DNA of 64,000 nt from Leptolyngbya sp. PCC 7375 (GCF_000316115.1 NZ_JH993797.1:1226486-1290485); one strand, 5' to 3'. Shown: positions 43,652-54,134, numbered from the stretch's first letter. The notes: generated by a model not told the origin, from the letters alone. A program made the numbers and translations.

Positions 43652-43686
43652 AGCGAACTATCCGGTGTAGGCATAATGAATAATTT

Positions 43687-43717
43687 CGTAGGGGCTGCGC
43701 CTTGTGCCAGCCCCTCT
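43687..43717. repeat. Dispersed GTAGGGGCTG-type repeat, copy 3
   Basis: AGGGGCTG pairs with CAGCCCCT around CGCCTTGTGC. It is related to the copies at 8053 and 21684 and may act as a shared terminator-like hairpin. Confidence 0.55.
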
Positions 43718-43755
43718 ACATTGGCAGCTATCAGTCAGGTTCTGAAAACCTGGAC

Positions 43756-45246
43756 TTACATAATAATTGTCGCGTCGCTCCCGGCTTTTTCATCTTCCAG
43801 AGTGACTCTCAATCCCCGTCTAACCATGACAAAAATATCAATGGCCTCTTTTGAGTCGTGATACGAGATGCTCGGGCGCAGGGAGTAGAGAAATAGCCCG
43901 ATCATTGCCCAGGTCAATAAGCTCAACAGACAAGTGACGGCAATGATACAGCCACAGCCTAGGAATTGATACAGGGTTTGCTGAGCTGCCGAATAAACGC
44001 TGTTGAACTCGCGGGAAAACCCCTGGGCAAACATGCCAACGGCAATTGTTCCCCAGGCCCCACAAAAGAGGTGTACGGGCACAGCACTGACCGGATCATC
44101 GATCCGCATGAGGTTTGATTCCAAAACGCTTTCACCCACCAGCACCAGAATGCCTCCCACCGCACCAATAATGCACGCGCCTAAAATATCAACATAGGCT
44201 GACGATGCTGTGATGCTGACCAGCCCCCCTAAAATGCCATTAATAATCGATGACAGTTTGACCTTATACCCTGTAACCAGGGGACTATAGAAGAGAATTG
44301 CCAAACCTCCAGCCGTAGAGGCAAACATGGTGGTAATGATGACATGGGGGACATAGTCTAAAAACCGGGTTGAACCACCATTAAAGCCAAACCAGCCAAC
44401 CCATAAAATTAAACAGCCCAATGTGGTAAAGCCGGGGTTACAGGGCTTAAATATTTCTTCTTCTTCTTCTTCACCGTAAGGGAAACTGCCAGTCTCCGCA
44501 TCATAGCCAAATTTGCCATCTCGGGGTTTCAGTAGCCAAGCCCCCACCAACGCTGCCGCACCACCCACACAATGAATCACGGTTGACCCAGCAAAATCAT
44601 GGAAGTTGAGGGTGCTGGCCAGCCAACCGTTCTCCCCCCATACCCAATAGCCAACTAACGGATAGATAAAACCCACAAGCACAAAGCTAAAAAGGATAAA
44701 CGCCCAGAATTTAATTCTTTCTGCAACGGCCCCAGACACAATGGTGGCTGCTGTTCCGGCAAACGATAGCTGGAAAAAGAAAATGGCGGCAAACGAGCGA
44801 TTCCCCCAAAAGGTTCTTAAATTCTCGAAACCTTGGGGGAAAGGGTTAACATTGGCTGCCGATGGAAAGAGAGAGTCTACAAAAATTCCCAGTTGTCCAA
44901 ACATAGGATTTCCACTGTCGCCAAACATAAAGCGAAACCCAAAAACAAAAAATGCTGTGGCTGAGACGCAAAAAACGATTAAGTTTTTAGCTAAAATATT
45001 CGTTGCATTTTCAGTTCGGCAAATTCCTGCTTCAAGCATGGCAAACCCGGCATTCATAAAGAATACGAGTAAAGCCGCAATTAGCATCCAGATGGTATTA
45101 ATCCCTGAAAACAGTTCCGTAGTAAGTGGGATTTCGGGAGTCAATTCTTGGGCAAGCGCCTGAGGCGATATCGCTATAACAAAAGCTACTATCAATAAAG
45201 TGATAAAGGACCAGTATTTTGATAATCCATGGCGCAAAATATTCAT
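43756..45246 (-). CDS. amt: Ammonium transporter
   Basis: A 496-residue Amt channel with a signal peptide (LLIVAFVIAISPQALAQE) and 11 helices. Pore landmarks are present: NAGFAMLEAG, the twin histidines in FAGSTVIHCVGG and SAVPVHLFCGAWG, and GWFGFNGGS. Amt proteins conduct ammonium/ammonia across the plasma membrane and are normally controlled by NtcA and PII. An unusual run of six Glu (GEEEEEEIF) lies in a cytoplasmic loop. No glnB gene follows. A GTA/TAC pair upstream has the wrong spacing for an NtcA site. Confidence 0.95.
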   Translation of the reverse strand: MNILRHGLSKYWSFITLLIVAFVIAISPQALAQELTPEIPLTTELFSGINTIWMLIAALLVFFMNAGFAMLEAGICRTENATNILAKNLIVFCVSATAFFVFGFRFMFGDSGNPMFGQLGIFVDSLFPSAANVNPFPQGFENLRTFWGNRSFAAIFFFQLSFAGTAATIVSGAVAERIKFWAFILFSFVLVGFIYPLVGYWVWGENGWLASTLNFHDFAGSTVIHCVGGAAALVGAWLLKPRDGKFGYDAETGSFPYGEEEEEEIFKPCNPGFTTLGCLILWVGWFGFNGGSTRFLDYVPHVIITTMFASTAGGLAILFYSPLVTGYKVKLSSIINGILGGLVSITASSAYVDILGACIIGAVGGILVLVGESVLESNLMRIDDPVSAVPVHLFCGAWGTIAVGMFAQGFSREFNSVYSAAQQTLYQFLGCGCIIAVTCLLSLLTWAMIGLFLYSLRPSISYHDSKEAIDIFVMVRRGLRVTLEDEKAGSDATIIM

Positions 45247-45552
45247 AGTCCTACAGGTTTTGTGTTCTATGGTTCGCTGATTTTAGGTACTTGCAATCTC
45301 CTACAAGAGGCTGAAGTCTTCAACTTTTCGATACCCGGTAAAAACTGTCCGGAATGTTGCTCGAACCCCGACAGATTCTTTAAAATCTTGCCAAACTGAC
45401 ACAATGGGAGACTATCGATCGGGGTGGGCAATGGGTGCTGACCCTGGATCATTACTCACCCTGCAGCGCAGAATTGTATAGCTTCTCATTGCCACCCACC
45501 GTAATCAGCGGGATAATAAGCGAGCAAAATCATTTGATATTCCATAACTCCC
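45247..45552. other. Divergent intergenic region, 306 bp
   Basis: Shared upstream region of amt and the PfkB kinase gene. I see no gene and no valid NtcA site (GTA-N8-TAC). Confidence 0.4.
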
Positions 45553-46563
45553 ATGACCAACAATCCACCGAAGTACAACGTTTATGGCCTTGGCAATGCT
45601 CTGGTGGATATAGAATGCGCCCTGTCAGTGGAAACGCTGGCAGCCATCGGTATGGATAAGGGGGTGATGACCCTTTTGGATGAAGCCGTGCAGAATAATG
45701 CGATCGCGCAGCTAAATGGCCATCAAACCAAACGTATCTGTGGTGGCTCTGCCGCCAATACCATCATTGCCATCAGCCAGCTTGGCGGCAAAACCTTCTA
45801 CGGCTGCAAAGTCGCCGATGACGAATATGGTCAGTTTTACACGCAAGATCTAGTGGATTGCGGTGTGGACACCAATTTGACCAGCCATGACCCTGAACCA
45901 GGGATTACGGGCAAGTGTCTGGTGCTGATTACTCCAGATGCCGACCGTACCATGGGCACCTTTCTGGGCATTTCATCCCAGCTGTCTGAGGCTGACCTCA
46001 ATCCCGAAGCCATTGCCGCTGCTGACTATACGTATATGGAAGGGTTTTTAGTCAGCGGTGAAAACAGTAAGCAAGCGGCGATGAAAGCCAGCCATCTAGC
46101 CAAAGCCGCAGGCCGCAAAGTTGCCATGTCTCTATCGGATTACAACATGGTGAAGTTTTTTAGGCCAGGGCTGTTAGAAATGATTGGTGACGGCGTAGAT
46201 ATGCTATTTGCCAATGAGTCCGAGGCGCTTTTAATGGCAGATACGGACGATTTTGCCACCGCCATTGAACACACCAAAACCTTAGCTAAAACCTTTGCCA
46301 TTACCCGTGGTCCCGCAGGTTCGATTCTGTTTGATGGCGAACAGGTATGGGAAATTGCTCCCCATCCAGTCACCGCCATTGACACCGTCGGTGCCGGTGA
46401 CATGTATGCCGGGGGGGTGCTTTACGGCATTACCCACGGATTGGGCTGGGCCCAGGCTGGCAAACTGGGCTCCACGGCAGCCGCTCAGTTGGTAACCGCC
46501 TATGGAGCCAGAATGGGAACGGATGAATTGCAGGCGGTGTTGAAGCAGGTGGTTGGGGAGTAG
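45553..46563 (+). CDS. PfkB family carbohydrate/adenosine kinase
   Basis: A 336-residue ribokinase-fold kinase. N-terminal GNALVDIE and GGSAANT bind the sugar moiety. The C-terminal DTVGAGDMYAGG holds the catalytic Asp and anion hole. Sequence is closest to the adenosine kinase branch common in cyanobacteria and proteobacteria, but the substrate cannot be fixed from sequence. It is single and followed by dinB after 106 bp. Confidence 0.9.
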   Translation: MTNNPPKYNVYGLGNALVDIECALSVETLAAIGMDKGVMTLLDEAVQNNAIAQLNGHQTKRICGGSAANTIIAISQLGGKTFYGCKVADDEYGQFYTQDLVDCGVDTNLTSHDPEPGITGKCLVLITPDADRTMGTFLGISSQLSEADLNPEAIAAADYTYMEGFLVSGENSKQAAMKASHLAKAAGRKVAMSLSDYNMVKFFRPGLLEMIGDGVDMLFANESEALLMADTDDFATAIEHTKTLAKTFAITRGPAGSILFDGEQVWEIAPHPVTAIDTVGAGDMYAGGVLYGITHGLGWAQAGKLGSTAAAQLVTAYGARMGTDELQAVLKQVVGE

Positions 46564-46669
46564 AGGATATGGGTTATCTTGGCTGAAAGGAGTCTCGATC
46601 GATGTTCAGGGCTGATTACATAAACTGAAGAGTGTTTGTAAGCTAGGGCTGACTACAACGATAAGGGAG

Positions 46670-47731
46670 ATGGTAGACCATCGTAAAATCCTCCATGTTG
46701 ATATGGATGCATTTTATGCATCCATCGAGCAGCGGGACTATCCTGAGTATCGGGACAAGCCGGTGGTGGTGGGTGGTCGTCCAGAACAGAGAGGGGCTGT
46801 AGCCGCCGCTAGCTATGAGGCTAGACGCTATGGAATTCATTCGGCGATGCCATCACGCATTGCGGTGCAGCGATGTCCCCATGTGATTTTTGTGCGACCT
46901 CGATTTGATGTATATAGGGCAGTATCCGAGCAGATTCGGACAATTTTTCGGGATTATACAGAGTTGGTTGAACCCCTGTCCCTGGATGAAGCTTATTTGG
47001 ATGTGACTGGCTGTGAGTCGGCGATCGCAACGGCTAAAGTCATTAAACAGCGTATTCAGAAGACCACCGAGCTGACGGCCTCTGCCGGTGTTTCCATCAA
47101 TAAGTTTTTGGCCAAAATGGCCTCGGATGTGAATAAACCCAATGGATTGTATGTGATTTTGCCCGAAGAGGCCATGGCCTTTATTGCCACGCTGCCCATC
47201 GAAAAATTTCATGGCATTGGTCCGGCTACTGCCCGCAAAATGAAACAACTGGGTATTGCTAGGGGAGCCGATTTACAACGTTGGCGTGAGACTGATCTGG
47301 TGGCAGAATTTGGCAAAGTCGGTAGCCATTATTTTCGCGTGGCCAATGCCCAGGATAATCGCCGAGTTGACCCCAACCGTATTCGTAAATCCGTTGGGGC
47401 CGAACGCAGCTTTGCTGAAGACCTACGGTCTTTAGAGGCCATGAGCCAGGCGCTGGCTACGATTGTGGATGAGGTGGAAGCACGGCTGCTCAAGGCAAAA
47501 AAGATGGGCTATACCCTCACCCTTAAGGTTAAATATGCGAACTATCGCCAAATTACCCGCAGTCGTACGGTGGATGTGCCGATGCAGCGGGCTGCTGACA
47601 TGGGACCTTTAGCTCAGGCTTTGTTGGAGCATCACCTTGATCCTCAACCGCAGGTGAGACTGTTGGGGGTGGCGATCGCAAATTTGGTGCCTGCTGAAAC
47701 GGTGGGGTTTCAGCAACTGTCGTTGCTTTAG
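46670..47731 (+). CDS. dinB: DNA polymerase IV (Y family)
   Basis: A 353-residue translesion polymerase. Catalytic acidic residues are in HVDMDAFYASIEQRD and LSLDEAYLDVT. The helix-hairpin-helix thumb (FHGIGPATARKMKQLGI) and little finger follow. The length is normal. ATG at 46670 has AAGGGAG immediately upstream with very short spacing. No C-terminal clamp-binding motif is obvious beyond the last residues (ETVGFQQLSLL, a QLSLL-type clamp-binding end). Confidence 0.94.
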   Translation: MVDHRKILHVDMDAFYASIEQRDYPEYRDKPVVVGGRPEQRGAVAAASYEARRYGIHSAMPSRIAVQRCPHVIFVRPRFDVYRAVSEQIRTIFRDYTELVEPLSLDEAYLDVTGCESAIATAKVIKQRIQKTTELTASAGVSINKFLAKMASDVNKPNGLYVILPEEAMAFIATLPIEKFHGIGPATARKMKQLGIARGADLQRWRETDLVAEFGKVGSHYFRVANAQDNRRVDPNRIRKSVGAERSFAEDLRSLEAMSQALATIVDEVEARLLKAKKMGYTLTLKVKYANYRQITRSRTVDVPMQRAADMGPLAQALLEHHLDPQPQVRLLGVAIANLVPAETVGFQQLSLL

Positions 47732-47768
47732 GTGAGTTTGTTTTTTGAGTATTTTATGGGTTGTTTTG

Positions 47769-50072
47769 CTATTTCTTGACGTTTAAGAAGTCGGATATGC
47801 TTAGGCCATTTTGGTGGGGTGAGCTGCCATTGTTACTGGCGGCGGCGGCCAGGGCGTTGGCCCCCTCATCGGTGGTGTCAGCCATTGGGGCATTGTCTGG
47901 CTGGGCTCCGTAGTCACCGTAGGAATAGTACTTGTACCCATTACCTTTGGAAGAGACACCGTTGGCGACTAGACCCAGGACGGGAATTTTAGTGAAGCTG
48001 ATGTTGTCCATGGCGTGCTGGAGGATATTGCGATCGCAGCCATTTAACCGAGAAACCAGGATCAAACCATCGGTGTTAGCAGCAATCAACGTGGCATCCG
48101 CCAGACCCACCAGCGGTGGCGTATCATAAACCACCAAGTCAAACTGTTTCTCTAGCTGATTCATCAACAGTCGCATCCGCTTAGATGCCAGTAGTTTAAC
48201 CGGATCGGGTGGCGCGGTACCGGCTGTAATGGCATAGAAATCCAGAAAGGGCATGGCCTTTTGCAGTATCCCACTGCCCCTCGTAACATTGCCTGAGAGC
48301 AGATCGCTGAGACCGGTTTTGTTGCTTAACCCCAGACGGTGATGAACCGTAGGTCGCCGCAAATCTGCATCCACTAGCAAGACTCGTTTGCCCATGGTGG
48401 CAGCGGTTTGCGCCAGATGGCGAGCAACGGTGGACTTACCCTCATTGGGCATGGACGAACTGATAATTACTGAGCGAATGGTACGATCGGCCCCCATCAA
48501 CGACAGATTTGTGTGCAACAATCGCATTGATTCCAAAAACTGCGAGCCACCATAGCCATAGTATCCATCGGTGGCCACCATACCCTTTTTACTAAGACGT
48601 TGCTGTAGCCACTGGCCCATGCCATTAGATTGTTTTGGAGCAGTGTCAAACTCCCCATGATAGGGAACTGTGCCTAACAACGGCAGTTTTACGACCTTTT
48701 CAATCTCATCAACGGTGCGGCAAACAGTATCGATTTTTTCCAGCAGCAACGCTGACCCAACGCTAATCAACAGACTGGCAACAATGCCCAACACAAAACT
48801 ACGTTTCGGATTAGGCGATATGGGCGTTTCTGGCCGACTGGGTGCTTCGATTATTTCCCAGGGAATTTCGGTTTGGGCCGCCTCAATCTGTAATTGTTCG
48901 CGAGTTTCCAAAAAACGGCTGAGGGCACCAACGGCAATCTCCAGTTCACGCTGTAGATCGCTATACTCTCGTGCCAGGGTCGGTAACTGAGTCAGCGTAT
49001 TTTGCAACTGGGCTTCAGCCGCCGCAATGGTGACATTTTGAGTGGATAGCAGTTCGATGGCATTTTCAGCTTCAGCATATTTTGCATTTAATACCCGCTG
49101 GGCCTCTGCCTCAATCACAGGAAGAATTCTCTCTCGCTTATCTTCAAGAACTTGAATAGCCAGACTCCCCGGCTGGAAACGAGTCAGCTCAGTGGCAATT
49201 TCTGTTTCCACCTGGCGCAGCTCTTGAATCAGCTGTTGATAAACCGGTGCGGTTTGCAGCGCAACTTCACTACCCCCTTCACTTTGCAATAGCTCGTAGT
49301 TAGTCACCGCCTCGGCCAGCTGTCGATCAATTTCCAGACGCTGGGTGCTAAGCTGCTGAGCCTGCGTTGTAATCTGTTGATTCTGGGTCGTTGGATCGAT
49401 AAAATTATAGGTTTGACGAAATCTTTCCAGCTGGCTTTGCAGCTCATTAACCCGCTCTTTTAACTCAGGCAACTGCCGGTCAACAAACTGGATCCCCTGG
49501 CGCAGATTCGTTTGGCGTTCATCCAGACTGTACTTTAAATAAACCGTTGAAAGCGCATCCAATGTCGCCTGGATTTCGACCGGGTCATTGCCCTTGTAGC
49601 TCACCTCAATAATTTTAGTTTCCCCCACCCGTCTGATCGTGAGGTTTTTCAACAGACGTTCATAATCAAGATCGGGATCAATTGTTTCTAGCTCTGCAAT
49701 AACCTGAGCAATCAATTCAGGGCTACGCAACACCTGCACCTGAGTTTCATAATCCAGGCCTGACTGTTTGACTGGGGCAGCTTCTGCCAGAAGACCACTT
49801 AAGTCCGAGAGATTATCATCGGCATTAACCGGTTCTACCAGAACTTCAAAGCTCCCTTCATAAACCGGTTCCTGGCGCAGGGTATTAAACATGACTGTGC
49901 CCATCACACCGGCAGCCACCCCCGTAATCAGCAGGGACCGTCGCCGCAGCACCGTGAGCAGTTGAGCCAGGTCTAGCTCATCGTCATCCTGGGCCCATGG
50001 CATTTGAGGTAGTTGGTACGCTTTGGCCAGGCTGTTAACAGACGCACCGTTGGCTGAAGCAAGATTATCCAT
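47769..50072 (-). CDS. Wzc-like polysaccharide co-polymerase/tyrosine autokinase
   Basis: A 767-residue inner-membrane protein. It has an N-terminal Wzz domain with two membrane helices (near 50-70 and 425-445) flanking a long periplasmic coiled coil. A cytoplasmic BY-kinase follows: Walker A SSMPNEGKST, Walker A' LLVDADLRRP and Walker B LVVYDTPP. Near the C-terminus is a tyrosine cluster (YKYYSYGDYG) for autophosphorylation. It controls chain length and export with the Wza-like protein encoded just upstream in the same operon. The 126-bp gap between them contains an 8-bp tandem repeat (CTTGGGAG) near 50142. Confidence 0.92.
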   Translation of the reverse strand: MDNLASANGASVNSLAKAYQLPQMPWAQDDDELDLAQLLTVLRRRSLLITGVAAGVMGTVMFNTLRQEPVYEGSFEVLVEPVNADDNLSDLSGLLAEAAPVKQSGLDYETQVQVLRSPELIAQVIAELETIDPDLDYERLLKNLTIRRVGETKIIEVSYKGNDPVEIQATLDALSTVYLKYSLDERQTNLRQGIQFVDRQLPELKERVNELQSQLERFRQTYNFIDPTTQNQQITTQAQQLSTQRLEIDRQLAEAVTNYELLQSEGGSEVALQTAPVYQQLIQELRQVETEIATELTRFQPGSLAIQVLEDKRERILPVIEAEAQRVLNAKYAEAENAIELLSTQNVTIAAAEAQLQNTLTQLPTLAREYSDLQRELEIAVGALSRFLETREQLQIEAAQTEIPWEIIEAPSRPETPISPNPKRSFVLGIVASLLISVGSALLLEKIDTVCRTVDEIEKVVKLPLLGTVPYHGEFDTAPKQSNGMGQWLQQRLSKKGMVATDGYYGYGGSQFLESMRLLHTNLSLMGADRTIRSVIISSSMPNEGKSTVARHLAQTAATMGKRVLLVDADLRRPTVHHRLGLSNKTGLSDLLSGNVTRGSGILQKAMPFLDFYAITAGTAPPDPVKLLASKRMRLLMNQLEKQFDLVVYDTPPLVGLADATLIAANTDGLILVSRLNGCDRNILQHAMDNISFTKIPVLGLVANGVSSKGNGYKYYSYGDYGAQPDNAPMADTTDEGANALAAAASNNGSSPHQNGLSISDFLNVKK

Positions 50073-50198
50073 AGGGCGGTTTGAGGGAAGAAAATTAGAA
50101 TTTTTAATGAGAGTAAATAGGATGAATATGTGTTGATGGGGCTTGGGAGCTTGGGAGCTTGGAGAGGGGTCTATTTAGGGTGTGTAAAGATTGGTTCG

Positions 50199-51629
50199 TT
50201 AGAACAGATTGCCAAACGGTAGAATTTGGAGGAAGGGACCGAGAAAATTACTCAACCCATCCGATAGGCGAGCAGCCGCATTGGGGTCAACAACAACAAT
50301 ATCGTTGTGTTGCAGTATGGGGTTCCCGTCAGCATTAAGACCCTGGGCTAAATCCACCTCAAACGACTGCTGGGTAACGGTCCCATCAGGGTTTAAGCGA
50401 ATCAGTGCCACCGTTTCTTTGGCACGACGATTAAAACCACCCGCCGCCAGAACAGCCTGATTTAAGGTAGTGCTAGCCGCCACAGCAACGGGGCCAGGGC
50501 TTTCGACCTCACCCACCACATTGACCGCAATCGAATCTGGCGACAGATTCGTAGCCGTGAGCAGACCAATATCTTCTGAGCTGGCCGTCAGGTTAGTTGG
50601 CACCACAATGGTGTCACCTTCTTGCAAAATCAAGTCTTGTTCTCGTTCACCAGATTCAACCAGTTGCCACAAATCGAGGGAAATCGTTTGACTTTCACCC
50701 AAACGCGTCGTTCGCTTGACCTCGATTTGTCGAAGATTTGCCAGGGGTTTCACTCCACCCGCCAATTGCAAGGCACGGGTTACCGTCAGCCGACCCGGCT
50801 GCTGCACGCTGGTGGCAGTGGCATTATTGCTAGTAATAGACTGCCCTGATCCAGAACGTGAAGCATAGTTGTAGGTGCCTGGACGAAAAACCTCACCGAC
50901 GATGGCAACACTAATGGCTTCTTCCTCATCGGGACCAATATTAGACAGGGCGATCTGTCTTGACATAGGCAAGTCAATTTCATCCATCTCAGTAATGGTG
51001 ATGGAGTCACCATCTCGCAGGGGAAAATCCTGAGTCAGGTCCCCCTGGGTCAGCAGTGCAGATAAATCACTAATTACCCGTTGCGTGCCACCATTTGCCA
51101 CCTGGCGTTGAATTTCTACCCGTTTTAGATTGGCCGCCTGGGTGATGCCTCCAGCCAGCTTAATCGCTTCGATCAGGCTGGGAAATTGCCCTTCGCCCCC
51201 CACGGGTAGAGTATATTGACCGGGCGCATGAATTTCTCCTGTGAGGGCAATACGGAGCTGACGGGGTGTTAAAAGATTTACAGTGATTTGCGGATAACGG
51301 ACTTCTGATCGATATTTCTCGCTAATCGCTAATTCCGCCTGAGCCAGGGTCAAACCACTCAGCGATACCTGGCCAACGGCGGGTAAATTAATGTTGCCAT
51401 TGGCTAACACTCGCTGCTCACCGCTATACTCAGGTACATTAAACACATCAACGGTGATCAAATCCCCCGGTCCCAATAAATAAATATCATTGAGGGATGA
51501 AACGGATGCAGCAGAAACTGTGATGTCAGGCAGTACGGCCAGGGCTGGGCTACCGACAGCAGTTCCCAGGGCAAAACCTGTTATTAGGGCTGTCCGAATT
51601 ACCGTTTTCAAATATCTGGAGCTAGTCAT
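50199..51629 (-). CDS. Wza-like polysaccharide export protein
   Basis: A 476-residue protein with a signal peptide (TALITGFALGTAVGSPALA). It has a Poly_export domain (YLLGPGDLITVDVFNVPEYSG, about 50-125) and three SLBB domains (around IALTGEIHAPGQYTL, VAIVGEVFRPGTYNY and VNVVGEVESPGPVAV). It would form the periplasmic/outer-membrane conduit for the polysaccharide. There is no lipobox Cys, unlike E. coli Wza. First gene of the wza-wzc operon. Confidence 0.92.
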   Translation of the reverse strand: MTSSRYLKTVIRTALITGFALGTAVGSPALAVLPDITVSAASVSSLNDIYLLGPGDLITVDVFNVPEYSGEQRVLANGNINLPAVGQVSLSGLTLAQAELAISEKYRSEVRYPQITVNLLTPRQLRIALTGEIHAPGQYTLPVGGEGQFPSLIEAIKLAGGITQAANLKRVEIQRQVANGGTQRVISDLSALLTQGDLTQDFPLRDGDSITITEMDEIDLPMSRQIALSNIGPDEEEAISVAIVGEVFRPGTYNYASRSGSGQSITSNNATATSVQQPGRLTVTRALQLAGGVKPLANLRQIEVKRTTRLGESQTISLDLWQLVESGEREQDLILQEGDTIVVPTNLTASSEDIGLLTATNLSPDSIAVNVVGEVESPGPVAVAASTTLNQAVLAAGGFNRRAKETVALIRLNPDGTVTQQSFEVDLAQGLNADGNPILQHNDIVVVDPNAAARLSDGLSNFLGPFLQILPFGNLF

Positions 51630-51671
51630 TGCAGGACATATAGAAGGCTAAAAACGATGCAAGATAAGACT

Positions 51672-51763
51672 GGGCGTTGCTGAACCAAACTATGGTTTTA
51701 TCGAAAGATGCTGCGATATGTCGCTTTTAACAGTTGGGTTTATCCTTTAAATCAGCAACGGCA
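51672..51763. repeat. Short inverted-ended element, copy 2 (~92 bp)
   Basis: It begins GGGCGTTGCTGA and ends TCAGCAACGGC, terminal inverted repeats matching those of copies at 35643 and 53348. The interior is more diverged. Confidence 0.5.
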
Positions 51764-52533
51764 AATACTGAAACGCTTAACAATAATGTAGGTAGATCTG
51801 AACACCGCAGGAAATAGTCAGAGAAGCCGTTATCGCCCTCTAGAGAAATGCTGTCGATGGCCCGTAATATCCGGAAAATCCTGAACTTTATGGCATCGCT
51901 ATATATCTATTTTATATAGTTAGCAAATAGTAGAAAGACGGAGAGATGAGTATAATTTTTTACGAGCCCTCATCAAAGATTTGGACTGTGGGACTAAGAC
52001 TTTTGCATGAAAAGAATGTACTGTTTTGAGACATGTTGGAGGTCTGTTCCCTTAAGTTGGCGAAGCCTGCTCTTTAGGCTGAGGGGAATACCTTGTCCCC
52101 TCCCAGGAGTAGGTCTGTTTCATTGTCTAGACAGAAAATCTGAAGGTATTGAAAGCTCATTTGAGGAAAGATATGCCCTACTTGGAGGTGGGCCAAACAA
52201 CAATGCGATAACCTGATTAATCGACCCCGCCGTAACCCTTAATTTAATGCCATTGAGGACAACCTAGTAGGCTGGGTCTTAGGGCGGCCTCCCGGCCCTA
52301 ACCATGGGGGTTTGGGCTTCGACGTGAGCTCAGCCGAACGTGAACTCGGAGGGACCCCAAGCAACCGGTTTTGGTTCCCTCCGATCATCTCTCGATTCAG
52401 TATGAATGAAGAAATAAGCCTTACAGATTTTCTCTGGTGAACACGAAACAACCCTGCCCTTATCAAGGGGGAGTTAGAGGGGGTGAGGCAACCGCGAACG
52501 CTAGTTTCCAGTACTTGTGTGGACACTGTAGCC

Positions 52534-52615
52534 TTACGAAGGGGGAACCAACGGAGGGGTCTACAGGTGTTAGCGCTAGTTATCCAGACCCCTCCCTGAC
52601 GGTTCCCCTTCGTAA
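52534..52615. repeat. Imperfect 29-bp inverted repeat
   Basis: The left arm 52534-52562 (TTACGAAGGGGGAACC, then GGAGGGGTCT) pairs with 52586-52615 around a 23-nt loop, with a few mismatches. Its CCTTCGTAAGGGGAACCCC-type sequence resembles dispersed cyanobacterial intergenic repeats. Confidence 0.6.
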
Positions 52616-53347
52616 GGGGAACCCCTGGCAGGCCATATTGAAACCCATTATTTTTAAGGGTTTTAGCCATTCTCTCTGACTTATGTATACACCGTAGACC
52701 TTGGTAAGGGGAGGAATAACACAATTTTACGATTGGGATCTTATTGATATTCAATCGTTTGCCAAAGGAAGTTTCAATGACTGAGAGAGAATTGAGGCTA
52801 TCGGCCAGCCGACAACGATTGATTGACAAAAATACAGCCCGATATTATTGTTATTCGAGCTTATGGAGGCTGTCTCCGCATAGTAGCTTTGGTTTAGTCC
52901 ATGATTCTATGAAAATTTACTCAATGCTTGAGTTTGCTGATTATATATAAATATTTAGCCCTGAAGTGCTGATAGTAGGAACCTGACATTTTAGAGTTTA
53001 CCTTGTGCTTTTGTTATAAAAACCAGCGTGACATGATGTTGTAGGACAGTTTCCCTCTTAGGGCATTTCTGTGGGTGAGCAACTGTTCAAGTGGCTAAAA
53101 GTTGTTCAGGCCCCCTGTTATGGAACTATTTGCATTCGCCTAATTAGGCATACTGGGGTTTCCCCAATGCCGGGTTTAATTAACTACCCTTATCCGTGGT
53201 TATACTGAGTGGCTGTATCCTTTATTAGGAAAGGGTTTTCATCAAAAATAGGTGGTTATTTCATCCGGAATGTGACAATGTTACCAGTAACTTAATTGGG
53301 AAATATCAAGTAGATCTGCTCAGTACGTTATCAAGGCTATTTAACTG

Positions 53348-53439
53348 GGGCATTGCTGCTCCTCGGGATGACTTTAGTTGTGAGATACCGTCAAGTATCA
53401 ATGCCTCTAGACCGGTTTATCCTCTGAATCAGTAATCGC
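53348..53439. repeat. Short inverted-ended element, copy 3 (~92 bp)
   Basis: It begins GGGCATTGCTG and ends TGAATCAGTAATCGC. The interior GGGATGACTTTAG, ATACCGTCAAGTA and CTCTAGAC matches copy 1 after psbA in order and spacing. Confidence 0.6.
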
Positions 53440-54134
53440 TTACCTTGAGATAGTGCTATGTTTTTTCAATTGTGTGTTTAGGTAGGTGATGGAAAAATAC
53501 GATCTTATCGGCTGGTGTAAAGTATTGTTTCTTTGAACTGTCTGTTTATTTTCTATGTCTAATGGCCTCTTACTCCCGAGGCTGTTGGATGCTAGCAGTA
53601 TTTTTTTCATAGGTTTTCTAGCTGACGGTGCGCTCTTTCGTGCGAACAGTCTTTAGAAACCACATGTTATCGATAATTGTTTTTTATGGATAATATGTCC
53701 ACTTCGGGGATATGCTTGAAAAAAGTGCCTGTGACAGATTGTAGTATGGGGACTTTATTTATTTGCCGCTCCCTAAGTCAATGTATCTGCTGTATTTCAG
53801 CAAAAAGTGGGCTCTACCAAGAATGTTATCTGCAACCTACTGAGGATATTTCTGATAAAGAATCTACCTATTATTTATGCCCCTAAATCCTTTGCCATTG
53901 GGAAACTTTGAGGTTCATTTCTCCTAGCATTTAGAAAAATCTAGTATGCCTGGTTGGAATATTAGGATTATCTCTGACTGGGGGGCTTTTAGCCGGTATA
54001 GTCTTTTCAAGAAAATGCCTTAACTAAGAGAAGTTGCATCGAAACTGCTTGATGGTTATTTACTTAAGACCTGAAGAGCCTGCTGTTTGCGAATACCAAC
54101 ATCTATTACTTGTTAGATCTATGTTGGCATTAAT

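Larger units (their letters stand above)
51630..54134. other. 2.5-kb non-coding, repeat-rich region in the polysaccharide locus
   Basis: I find no credible gene; the several 60-200-codon frames have no recognisable protein features and lie across repeats. Contents: 92-bp elements at 51672-51763 and 53348-53439; a hairpin around GGAGGGA/TCCCTCC at 52348-52382; CTTATCAAGGGGGAG-type repeats and a 29-bp inverted repeat at 52534-52615; and a hairpin at 53147-53171. It separates the export operon (minus) from the assembly genes (plus), so both promoters should be here. Confidence 0.6.

Noticed and set aside
45270..45320. NtcA site upstream of amt
   Set aside because: The GTA and TAC triplets are 12 nt apart instead of 8.
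52239..52829. 196-codon minus-strand frame
   Set aside because: It runs across a 29-bp inverted repeat and dispersed repeats; the protein is low-complexity Pro/Ser/Arg without family features.
52007..53886. Short frames at 52007-52216, 52744-52950 and 53677-53886
   Set aside because: No ribosome site or recognisable domain; within the repeat-rich non-coding gap.
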